Shown: positions 38,154-47,412 of the stretch, piece by piece
How the letters are laid out: every line of letters begins with the position of its first letter
Position numbering within the stretch: the stretch's first letter is position 1
NCBI RefSeq assembly: GCF_014898815.1
Contig: NW_026515549.1
Location: forward strand, 682,001 to 746,000
Origin: Panonychus citri
Taxonomy: Eukaryota > Arthropoda > Arachnida > Trombidiformes > Tetranychidae
Length of the DNA stretch: 64,000 nucleotides
Direction: 5' to 3'
The notes under the pieces: model-generated
What the model saw: only the letters and a program-made list of their open reading frames with translations
What the model was told of the DNA's origin: nothing
Databases searched by the model: none
Translations under genes and position numbers: made by a program

Positions 38154-38816
38154 ATTGACACTTTGTATTTCAAATAAACAATTGTTCATAGGTAAACACA
38201 AGACAAACATCTCATCACTCTAATTTACTACCAAATTTCAACCGGAAAATCTTAATTAGTAAATGATACAGATTGGGGTTAGTTACATTCACTTTCATTT
38301 AACTGCCCCACATTTAAAGAGTAGTAATTTAAAATTACTAATTTTACTTTCTAACTCTTTGCCCAATTGGTGATTAAAAACACACTTTAAACAGAGAATT
38401 GACTAATTGAAGTAAACTTTAAGGTGAAGATGTTTAGATGACCTTCACTAGATTAGATGAAAGTCAGAGAGTAAAAAGTTTTTACTCTTTGATGAAAGTA
38501 GACTTTGAAAGTATTACTTTCACCAATTAAGATGAATCAATTTAATCATGAGGTTCCAATGATTAAACTAACATCCAATAGAAAACAAGTTGATTTTTAT
38601 TGGAAAAGAAAAAATTGAAGTTAGAATTCAATGTAATAGATGGAGACAGAGTCGAACTCTTTTTGATTCGCTGAGATTTGCTAAGGAAAATCATTGGGGA
38701 ATCAAACAAAGGCGAAATCAGTTTAATTGTGTTGCTTTAATTATCGAATATCTTTTGTGGTATCTTTTCTTCCATTTAATTAATAATCTTGTAATATCTA
38801 TTCGTTTATCAAGAAA
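38154..38816. other. intergenic between JAMP and DPY30
   Basis: Carries the JAMP poly(A) signal (38173-38178) and presumably the DPY30 promoter and leader. An open frame at 38590-38895 overlaps the DPY30 start in another frame and looks non-coding. Confidence 0.5.
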
Positions 38817-39761
38817 ATGCTTTCAGATCCCGAATCAACTGCCAAGTCATCTGAAGCAATTGAACCCAAAGAGGGAGAATCAAGTGAACAAGTAAAATCC
38901 GGAGAAGCCGCTGAAGGTTCTAGTGAAACAATTTCTACCACTTCTGCTTCTGGTGCTTCATCGTCTAATCCAAGTAATCCTAGTGAATCTGAAGCTCAAC
39001 CAATGGAAGCTGAACCAACTGTATCTGACAAAGTTACTCAAGAAGAATCCGTTAAACCAATGGACTCAAATGTTGTAGTGAAAACTGAAGTAATGGAAGC
39101 TTCTAGTGATGTTCCGGAAGTTGCTGCTGCTGAATCTGATTCAAGCAAAGAAAAAATGGATTCTACCGGTTCAACATCTGTAACATCTGAAATTGTTCCT
39201 CCCGGTGGAGCTGAAAAGGTTAGTGCTGACTCTGTTGGATCCTCTGTCGATGAAAGCAAAAAACCTGAGGAAGTAGTTAAAGAAATAGATACCAGTGAGA
39301 AGATGGACGCCACACCAATCAATGAAGCTGAGACATCAACTGTTTCATCTGATGCCACTCCGGTTTCAAATGAAGCTGAAGCTCAGAACAACATTACAAA
39401 TGGCTCCGATCAATCCATGGAGGTGAGAGGACCCGTTGAAGAAATCGAAAAGGAAGTTCCAGCCGCTGCTGTCTCATCTTCCGTTCAACCATCAATCGCA
39501 GTCTCTGCTGGTTCTGGTCCAACTACTCCAGGAAAAGTTGTCCAAGCATCGTCACCCACCCCTGCAGCTAATGGAGGCAGCAAGAAACCTAAAGTTGATT
39601 ATTCAACCCTACCAACTCGTCAATACCTAGATCAAACTGTAGTTCCCATCTTACTTCAGGGCTTGTCATCACTCGCCAAGGCGAGGCCTGAAGATCCTAC
39701 TAGATACTTAGCCAATTACTTGATTGAACATGGCAAGGATTTTGAAGATCGTCAAAATTGA
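38817..39761 (+). CDS. DPY30: DPY30-like COMPASS subunit with long acidic N-terminus
   Basis: Intronless frame of 314 aa. The last 55 or so residues (from PKVDYSTLPTRQYLDQTVVP to HGKDFEDRQN) are a near-perfect Dpy-30 domain: LPTRxYLDQTVVPILLQGL, LAKxRP, and a closing FEDR. This domain forms the helical dimer that binds ASH2L within SET1/MLL H3K4 methyltransferase complexes, and also AKAPs. The first ~255 residues are Ser/Glu/Ala/Pro/Val-rich, strongly acidic and without predicted fold, with repeated ME/AE/SS runs. Animal DPY30 is usually only about 100 aa, so this extension is unusual. Codon use stays coding-like throughout and no stop interrupts it, which supports translation from 38817. A downstream start (for example ATG 39418) is the alternative. 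AATAAA at 40235-40240 is a likely poly(A) signal. Confidence 0.88.
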   Translation: MLSDPESTAKSSEAIEPKEGESSEQVKSGEAAEGSSETISTTSASGASSSNPSNPSESEAQPMEAEPTVSDKVTQEESVKPMDSNVVVKTEVMEASSDVPEVAAAESDSSKEKMDSTGSTSVTSEIVPPGGAEKVSADSVGSSVDESKKPEEVVKEIDTSEKMDATPINEAETSTVSSDATPVSNEAEAQNNITNGSDQSMEVRGPVEEIEKEVPAAAVSSSVQPSIAVSAGSGPTTPGKVVQASSPTPAANGGSKKPKVDYSTLPTRQYLDQTVVPILLQGLSSLAKARPEDPTRYLANYLIEHGKDFEDRQN

Positions 39762-40484
39762 AGGCTCTGTCTGATGAGCTATATTTAATTTCCGTCAATA
39801 ACCTTCCATACTTCAAAACGTAAAACATTTAAAATTTTCACCGATTCATACCAAATCAATTTTGGGGAAAAGTCATTCCTTTATTCAAATTTCAACTCAG
39901 GTTTCAGCGATTTTCTCACCATCACTTTATAAAGATGCGGAACTCTGAGCAACTCAGTCTGGTTTCTTATTCCCTATTTCTTGCTCCTTATCACCGGTGT
40001 ATCCTTTTCTCTCTACAAAGGCTGATCAATGTCCTCTTATAAGTGTTTGAGTGTGAAACCAAATAATCCACCATTATCCATATATCTACTTTACAATGAA
40101 CTCTTTTCCCTTTTTCTTTTATCTCCCCTTTTCACTTCATCTTCTCATTCACTTACTCACTCACCTTTTATCATTTTTTTCTAACTAATGATTTGATCCA
40201 TGTCTTTTGCGAGTTTCAAAATGATTTGAAAACAAATAAACCGAGACTTTTTTCATCCCAAAAATACAAATCTTTTCAATCGAAGTTAATCCTTGGTTAA
40301 TTGTAACTTCGATTATTTCTCATCAGTTTCTGAGTTCTAAACACAAATGAAAAGAATAATTTGTTCTAATGGAATAGAATCGATTTCAATTGTTTGAACT
40401 TTTTCTTTAATTGTTATTTATTAGGTTTTTCGTTGCATCACAAAAGATCATTTATTAGCATAATCAAAAGATTGATCGATTAAT
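39762..40484. other. 3' region shared by DPY30 (+) and TEX261 (-)
   Basis: Convergent 3' ends. AATAAA (40235-40240) serves the plus strand. TTTATT at 40417-40422 and 40451-40456 reads as AATAAA on the minus strand, downstream of the TEX261 stop. No other gene seen. Confidence 0.55.
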
Positions 40485-43221
40485 TTAAAACGATTTCTTG
40501 ACTCGAGATCCAAGGAAATTGTCTTTACAATAGTTGAAAAATGAATAGAGTCCATATTTTTTGGTTTTCCGTGAAAAATAGTGAGAAACTACATCAGAAT
40601 CATCTGAATTTCAAAGAGAAAAACGCGAAATTAGTCAAAGAGTTTTAAATCAATGACATTAAAGCCATTAAAAGAACTGACCTGAAACCAGAGGCCGAGT
40701 TTCGGCAAGAGTCGGTAAAATGTTGTCATTTGCTGAAAGTGAGATGAAAAAGGCGAATGGAACAATCCAAAGGCAGAGAGTGAAAAATCCTAAGACCTGA
40801 AGGACAAATGAATCGATTAATAATCAATTAAATTTCTTTAATTCTTTTTGACATTTATTACCTGTGATAATGGATAAATCCCATCGGCAAAGAAAGTAAA
40901 TGCTAAATAGTGATTAACAAATAGTAAAACTGTAAAGAGAAAAAAAAGAAAATTTGTTCAATTTGGATAATCAGATTTTCATTTAAAATAGAGAATCATT
41001 TTTATCCATGATTATTGTGTCAATTTTATCGTAATTGTTTCAATTCTTGTCGTTAATTATCAAAATTAACTGAAATAATTTAAAAAATTTGAGAACCTCA
41101 ACTTGAGATTGTCTGTTATTAGTATGTGGTCCCTTCTGAAATTGTAAACAATTTGGTTGTTTTTGTCTATTAAATTATTTCTTCTAATTGATTTTAATTG
41201 TGTTTTCATGTGAATTGAATAGTTGTTTTTGAAATGAGTTCTAAATCATTAATACGTCCAGTTGACCATAAAGAATATCTTCGGATTAAATATGGTGATG
41301 GTGATCATATAAGTGGAAAGGTGAAGAAAAAGAAAAAAAAAGGAATCGATGAAATTAGCAAAGGAACTAATTTAAGAATCTATGATGATGATATTGAGAT
41401 GCAAAAGGTGAAAAGTAAAAAGGTAACTGATGATTTGGACATCTACTTTGGTGTTGATGAAGACAAACCCGTAATTCAAGATATAATTGACGATAGACCG
41501 ACAGCTGCTAAGAATCGAGACAAACAAGGGTCGAAATGGAGACCAGTGGGATCTGTTGATGATGAAGAGACAACGGATAAAAATAGACTCACTAAGGATT
41601 CGAGATCATCTAAATCTACTAAAAAGGATAAGAAGAAAGATAAAGTCAAACATGGAATAACATCAGCTGCTGAAATGAGAGAAGAGAGAAAAAAATTGAA
41701 AGAGCAAGAAGCTCAAATGTTCAGATCTATGGACCCGAAAATTTCTGGTAAAGGAGCTAAATCTGTTTATCGTGATAAGAAAACTGGAAGAATACGAGAT
41801 TTAGAGAAAGAAGAAGCCGATGCTAAAGCAAGAAAGGAAGAATTGGAAGCCAAGACCGCAAAAGAGAGGCAAAAGTTCAAAGAAATGACCGTTGGTATAA
41901 AGCAAGTGGAAGAAGAGAAAAAGAGAATAGAAGAAGAAGAAAAAGTTATGGCAAAACCATTGGCTCGATATGAAGACGATGCTGATTTCGATGAATATTG
42001 TGCTCAACAAGGTGTTGCTGGTGATCCAATGTTAGCTTATTTGAATGAAAAAGAGAAAGAGAAAGCAAAAGAGAAAGAAAGTGAAACTGACGATAAGAAA
42101 AAGGCGAAAATACCATGGAGAGGATCCGTTCAAGCTCCACCAAATAGATTCAATATTCTGCCAGGACACCGTTGGGATGGTGTCGATCGTAGTAATGGTT
42201 ACGAACAAAAATATTTCGCTCGTTTAGCGGAAAAAGAAGCAACAAAAGAAGAGGCCTATCGGTGGTCAACCGAAGATATGTAAAAATTGACCTTTTAAAT
42301 TGTAAAAAAATCATCGTAAATATAACATCTTTTGTCACAAGTCTCATCGGCAGTTCTTATTTTGTTTTGAAGTATTTTGAGCCCTGAAAACAATAATAGA
42401 ATCAGTATCAACTCTGTACAATAATTTTCTATTTCATCATAAAATATCGAAAAAATTCTAACGAATATTCAAATGCAGTTGATTGATTTTCATCCCATTC
42501 ATTTGTAGTAATTTAGCTTTACAATTGCAGATATTAAACGATTAGGGTTTTAAACTTTGATTGTAGCGCAATTTTTTCAAAGGTGAAAATATTTTCCCAT
42601 GAACATATGATGAACTTGATATTGACATTGTATTTAAATTTGGCAAACAGCCAATTCGATTATTATTGAAGATTAGAAAGAATTAAATTACTTACTAATT
42701 CCAGAGATGAAAGGAACTGATGTAAAGGTGAAGAAAGGAAAATTTTTGAGTATACAAAGATGAACTAGTTGGCTGATGATCCCCGATAAAAGTAAACCCA
42801 AAGGTAAGTTTTCAAATATAATAAGGCACAAATAAATAGCTATAGTAATCTAAAGACAGAAAAGATAAAAAGATTAATTAGATTATTCTATGGACAAATC
42901 AATCAAACATTTCTAAATCAACAATAAAAGACTGAGTTGTCATTACTTACAAATATTATAACACGTATCACCTTTGAGGCTATCACAGTATATTCCTCAA
43001 CCAGTTCAGTTAAATAGTAAAGACCAGCGGCTAAGAGAGTGACATAATTAGAATAAAAAGATAATTAAACGATGAGCAAGTGACAATTGGTAACAATCAA
43101 CACACACGATGACAATTATAATGTTGATAAAAAATAAAACTTCCAACTCACCTAAAGACATGATGATGAAAGAGACTTGGACAATTATGGCGAGCCAACT
43201 GAGAATGGCCATGAACCACAT
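40485..43221 (-). CDS. TEX261: TEX261/SVP26 family ER-Golgi membrane protein
   Basis: Six exons: 43221-43152, 43030-42951, 42849-42696, 40929-40862, 40796-40682 and 40603-40485. They sum to 606 nt with matching phases and give 201 aa (human TEX261 is 196). Yeast SVP26 is a COPII adaptor retaining and exporting Golgi glycosyltransferases. Diagnostic stretches are MWFMAILSWLA at the N-terminus, AGLYYLTELVEEYTV across exon 2, LLFVNHYLAFTFFADGIYPLS (exon 4), and GFFTLCLWIVPFAFFISLSANDN (exon 5). A short charged tail (YFSRKTKKYG) follows. Four to five hydrophobic segments are visible. The 1.77-kb third intron contains the complete BUD13 gene on the opposite strand; the other introns are 60-121 bp. 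Confidence 0.95.
41234..42283 (+). CDS. BUD13: BUD13 homolog, RES splicing complex
   Basis: Intronless, 349 aa. BUD13 with SNIP1/Pml1 and RBMX2/Snu17 forms the RES complex of the activated spliceosome. The N-terminus has a Lys-rich opening (KEYLRIKYGDGD, KVKKKKKK) and the middle is highly charged. The conserved C-terminal half has SVYRDKKTGRIRDLEKE, a long helical KEELEAKTAKERQKF stretch, KPLARYEDDADFDEY, and the hallmark NRFNILPGHRWDGVDRSNGYEQKYF near the end, which docks onto the RRM partner. It is shorter than vertebrate BUD13 because the central repeat-rich region is largely missing. The whole gene sits antisense inside TEX261 intron 3, so the two cannot be transcribed through the locus without overlap. 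The start is the first ATG. Confidence 0.95.
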   Translation: MSSKSLIRPVDHKEYLRIKYGDGDHISGKVKKKKKKGIDEISKGTNLRIYDDDIEMQKVKSKKVTDDLDIYFGVDEDKPVIQDIIDDRPTAAKNRDKQGSKWRPVGSVDDEETTDKNRLTKDSRSSKSTKKDKKKDKVKHGITSAAEMREERKKLKEQEAQMFRSMDPKISGKGAKSVYRDKKTGRIRDLEKEEADAKARKEELEAKTAKERQKFKEMTVGIKQVEEEKKRIEEEEKVMAKPLARYEDDADFDEYCAQQGVAGDPMLAYLNEKEKEKAKEKESETDDKKKAKIPWRGSVQAPPNRFNILPGHRWDGVDRSNGYEQKYFARLAEKEATKEEAYRWSTEDM

Positions 43222-43635
43222 TTCTAATTATGGTTAAGATTTTCCTACAACTAATTAGATATCATTGAAAAGAAAATGATAACAGTAAATTACTGTCAGT
43301 AATCTCTAGACTAAAGCATAACTTGATTAACGCAACAAATTGTGGGTCAAATCCAAAGAGTAAGAAGCTTTTACTCTTCGCAGTTAATTCACGTTAGGTG
43401 GCGTTAGAATAGAAAAAATGTTGAGCCAAATTCATTTGTGCGCCTAAGTGCCGATGATTGAACATTAAACCGCATAGGAGAGGGCACTTTGAGAGATTTT
43501 CATGACAAGATTATCTAGAAGTTTTCACCTTCTAAACTGTTGTAATTATTTTTTAGTTTGAATTAGGGAATGGAAATCACAATAAGTTTCGATTAAAAAT
43601 AATTAGGTGAAGATCAAAGAGTAAAAATTTACAAA
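43222..43635. other. intergenic, TEX261 upstream region
   Basis: About 410 bp between the TEX261 start and the transporter relic. No convincing gene. It probably includes the TEX261 promoter. Confidence 0.45.
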
Positions 43636-43986
43636 TTAGATTAATTGACTGATGGTTAGTTTGATTATCCAAAGGCAGAAAAAATTAACGCCATAAAAAT
43701 TAACGAGCAATGAGAGTATACCGATTAGCCCGATTGTCGCATCGTGAAGGTTAAACATTTTAAATATTTGAGGAGCGATTACAGTTAACACGGCGGGCAT
43801 GGCGTTCAGGAAGGTCGACAGCTTTGTGTACTTAGATGCTGACCATCCATATACCTGTTGGGTGAATTGAAAGGCTATTGTGTCATCGCCGGCCAATGTT
43901 ATCCAAATAATTACTCCAGAGATTACGAGGAAAATTAATTTGAGCCTGTTTTTACCTGTTCTTTTAACGACTAATGGCTGAGCCAA
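43636..43986 (-). pseudogene. fragment of an SLC46-like MFS transporter
   Basis: A 116-aa frame resembling the middle of SLC46/proton-coupled folate-type transporters: a basic loop (KRTGKNRLKL), a membrane helix (IFLVISGVIIWIT), FQFTQQVYGWSASKYTKLSTF, a hydrophobic helix (AVLTVIAPQIFKMF) and the signature-like DATIGLIGILS. A full transporter has about 12 helices in 450-500 aa; only two to four are here. The frame ends in a degenerate NFFCLWIIKL stretch without a usable splice donor. A possible acceptor (GGCTCAG) lies at the upstream end, but the adjacent upstream DNA belongs to POLD2 on the other strand. I read it as a relic exon of a duplicated transporter gene. A short functional protein cannot be excluded. 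Confidence 0.55.
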
Positions 43987-44461
43987 TTCTTTGAATCGCG
44001 AAATTGAACATTAACTGCGATTTAACATTTTCTATGAATTAGTCAAGAGATTACTAACATATAAGATCATCGAGACGAATCTGGGAACAAAATCGAGAAT
44101 CAAAACCCAAGCAAAAACAAAAACGAAATCTCATTTTAATCAATTTAAATGTTTACAATTTACATCACTTTCCATCTTACCTTTTTTTCCTTCGTGTTCC
44201 ATGCAAATCCAGTGAAAATCGAGAAAATTCAATTTAATCTCCACCACGAAATCATTTCGTCCATTGACCAGTAGAATTTGAATTTACAAATGAGACGCCT
44301 TTTCGCTTGAAATGTTCCCATTGGCTTGTGCTCTTTATGCTTTTCTCGTTCGCCTCAAGTACAAAAGCATAAAGCGGGTAAATGAAGGTAAACAAAAATC
44401 TGCTTCTTCACAATTGTTGTTGTTTTTGTTTGTGATCGAATTGTGTTATTTTCTAATAATT
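43987..44461. other. divergent upstream region of POLD2
   Basis: An in-frame extension of POLD2 starts at 44312 but is hydrophobic and unlike the family, so this stretch is better read as promoter and 5' leader. Confidence 0.45.
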
Positions 44462-45814
44462 ATGACTAATGACTCGAATCAAAGTGATCTTCATGTGAAA
44501 AGAAGTCGAGTTGAGTATCAGGATCTATGTGATATTTTCAGAGTTAAAGTGAAACAGTTTTCGTCTCAATATTTCCCATTCTATTTGGCCCGATTGAGGA
44601 CGATTAGACCTTTGGTTCTCAAGTCTATTGAATCAACTTGGGGCGATGGGGTTAAGGTCGTTAAAATGAGCGAGTTGGTCGATCACGTTGATCAGAAGGT
44701 GATCATAACTGGAGTCTTATTCAAGAATATGGCAAAGCAACCAACTATTTTGAAGGAAATCGCGTCTGAGGAAAACCAAGACGCTTTACCTTTGACCCAA
44801 CAAGATAATTATATCGACGATGCTGATTACCTGATGCTTCAGGACGAAAATGAATGTGTTAAACTACATGGAAAATTATCCGTTGATTCTCATGTAACTG
44901 GTGTTGTAATTGGACTAATGGGATTCGCAAGCGATGAAGGCAACGAATTCTCTGTCGAAGATTATTGTTACCCTATGTTACCAGATCCTTGGTCGAAATG
45001 TCCCAATTCCAACGAGGATAAATACGTTCTTCTTGTTTCTGGGCTTGGTTTCAGTCGTAATTTGTCTTCCAAATTGAAATCTTCTCTTGATTTATTGTCC
45101 GATTATTTGGTTGGTCTATTGGATCCTGAAGAAGATGATAGAAAGCCCGCTAGAATAATTCGTCTTATTATTGTTGGTAATTTGATTGGAGAAAATGTTC
45201 GTGCTGAGGAAGAGGCCAAAGATGAGACATTGAAAAAGCCTTGGTTGAGAAAATCGAAACCATTTACTGTGGAAATCATGTCAACAATTGATGATTATCT
45301 TGTAGAATTAGGGAAAAGCATTGAAATTGAAATCATGCCTGGTTACACTGATGTTACCAATTCATCTCTCCCCCAACAGCCAATTCATCCTTCCATTTTG
45401 CCCCGAAGCAGTGTTCTTTCAGCAATAAGGTCAGTTACCAATCCTTATGTTGGTTCATTTGACTCTCGTCTCTTTATTGGAAATTCTGGCCAACCAATTG
45501 ACAATATTCGCCAATTCAGTGATTTAAAAGACTCAGTTGACATCATGGAGAAAACTATTCATTGGTCTCACATGGCGCCGACAGCTCCAGATACACTTCA
45601 TGGTTATTCGGACCCGAATTATGATCCATTCGTATTAACTCATTTACCTGATGTTTACTTCACTGGAAATCAAGAGAAATTTTCTACTAAAGTCAAAAAG
45701 ATCAACGAAAATCACCCAATTCGCTTTATTTCTGTTCCTAAATTTGAAAAATCATTTTCTGCCGTTCAATTGAATCTCAAAAATCTCTCCTGTCAACTAA
45801 TCACTTTTACTTGA
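44462..45814 (+). CDS. POLD2: DNA polymerase delta subunit 2 (POLD2, p50)
   Basis: Intronless. From the ATG at 44462 (MTNDSNQSD) it encodes 450 aa, close to the usual ~470. POLD2 is the regulatory B-subunit that bridges the catalytic p125 to the other subunits of DNA polymerase delta; it is also shared with Pol zeta. Features: an N-terminal helical part with QYFPFYLARLRTIRPLV; an OB fold including KVIITGVLFKNM, LHGKLSVDSHVTGVVIGLMG and VEDYCYPMLP; then the inactive calcineurin-like phosphoesterase domain with YVLLVSGLGFS, IRLIIVGNLIGEN, VEIMPGYTDVTNSSLPQQPIHPSI, and SVTNPYVGSFDSRLFIGNSGQPIDNI. The C-terminus holds SHMAPTAPDTLHGYSDPNYDPFVL. An in-frame ATG at 44312 would add 50 hydrophobic residues with no counterpart in the family, so 44462 is preferred. 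AATAAA lies at 45910-45915. Confidence 0.95.
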   Translation: MTNDSNQSDLHVKRSRVEYQDLCDIFRVKVKQFSSQYFPFYLARLRTIRPLVLKSIESTWGDGVKVVKMSELVDHVDQKVIITGVLFKNMAKQPTILKEIASEENQDALPLTQQDNYIDDADYLMLQDENECVKLHGKLSVDSHVTGVVIGLMGFASDEGNEFSVEDYCYPMLPDPWSKCPNSNEDKYVLLVSGLGFSRNLSSKLKSSLDLLSDYLVGLLDPEEDDRKPARIIRLIIVGNLIGENVRAEEEAKDETLKKPWLRKSKPFTVEIMSTIDDYLVELGKSIEIEIMPGYTDVTNSSLPQQPIHPSILPRSSVLSAIRSVTNPYVGSFDSRLFIGNSGQPIDNIRQFSDLKDSVDIMEKTIHWSHMAPTAPDTLHGYSDPNYDPFVLTHLPDVYFTGNQEKFSTKVKKINENHPIRFISVPKFEKSFSAVQLNLKNLSCQLITFT

Positions 45815-46548
45815 AACAAAATTCTCTAATCAAAGATCTCAAATTTGTTACTTTTAACTTGAAAATTTTAAATTCTTATTCTCAATGAATATAAACATTC
45901 AATTTATCAAATAAATTCATCGGCATTAATCATCTTTCCTTTGGTCATTGGTCATCTTTTCTTGGCTAAGATCAATTGTAAACAATTAAATTCGTAAACA
46001 AATTGAATCACAAGTGAAAAAAGTACAAAACTGACCTTCGTTGGACCTTTGAAGACTAAAAATTATCTGCTGAATGAAACAATCAACATAATTGCTCTCA
46101 CCTATAAAACATCAACAAACAACTAATTAGTCAACAATTTAGCCCAAAGCGAGCTTATAATTACAATAACTTTGTTAAACTTCAAAATCATCATGAACGT
46201 TAATAGTTGTGGTCATTTCCGTTTACTGACCAGACCCTCCGGGAACATGATAACCATGGACAGAGAAAACAAGTCAAGAAAAAATGGAAGATATTTTTAT
46301 CTTCCGAAAGCATAAACGAAATAACAATTTAACCAAATAGTTAATCACGCAATTAGATGACAAGGATTACTATTAATAATAACGAATAACAGAAACTTCT
46401 GATCTACTTTAAATCTTTTTCTCTCTCATTTATCATCTTCTATTCTCCCTTGGAAGATAAAGAAACAGTGGCGCTGGTATCTCTCCATGAGACTGGATGG
46501 ATGATGAGGATGATGGAGAGCAAAATGTAAGATGAAAGAGGAGGAGGT

Positions 46549-46599
<51 letters not shown>

Positions 46600-47412
46600 T
46601 CATGAGAGAGAAAACTGAAAATTCTGAAGTTCTAAGCTCATTTTTCATGCATTTCTCTCATTAGTCCAGCAGAGTTTTTCTTTTCTTTTCTTCGTTCAAA
46701 TACAAGGTAAAGTTAATCAGATCTTGATTATTTCTTAATCATCTTTCGCTTCCTATTTATATCATGTTTCTTCATCTCTTTCTTTTATCACAATGACATT
46801 GATCGAGCATCAACTTTAATTGTCTCATTAAATTTCTTCATTTGTGACGTTTATTTACAATTCCATTGAAAGAAACCATCAAAACAACAACAATTAACTT
46901 CATCTTCAAGCAATTGATTATTCAATAGTTAATTTCAATAAGTTGATTTGCTATTTTGTTTGTTCGTCATCTTTAATTGCAAACAATTAAATTTTACGGT
47001 GAAAGCGAGAGTGACAACATGGAAATTAGGTGATAGAATAATTAATCTGATTACTTCATCATCATCGTTTAAATGTGCAACACAATTAACTAATTGTGGT
47101 TACTTCTGGGTAATAATCATTTTAATTTGATAGCAATTTATCATAACAAAAAATGAATTGAAACGCTTGGTTTGTAAATCTAAATAGTTATTAATTGTTA
47201 ACAATCATTGAACCAGTAACATTATCGTCCCTGATTATCAAAGGAATTATAAACAATTTAACTTTACTCACAATCAGAAAAAGTTTTTTCCTCGAAAAAA
47301 GTAAACATCCTCATCAATATCATTAACTAATCATTACTTCATCAGTTTTGTAATCATCGTAATTAAATCAATTTCACCGTAATCAAATCAACTAATCAAC
47401 TCGTCTATTATT
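45815..47412. other. intergenic, POLD2 3' end to alpha-mannosidase promoter
   Basis: About 1.6 kb. Contains the POLD2 poly(A) signal and a GA tract (46552-46594). The Ser/Leu-rich frame over the tract is a repeat artefact. No gene seen. Confidence 0.55.
46552..46594. repeat. (GA)n microsatellite
   Basis: About 21 GA units. Confidence 0.95.
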
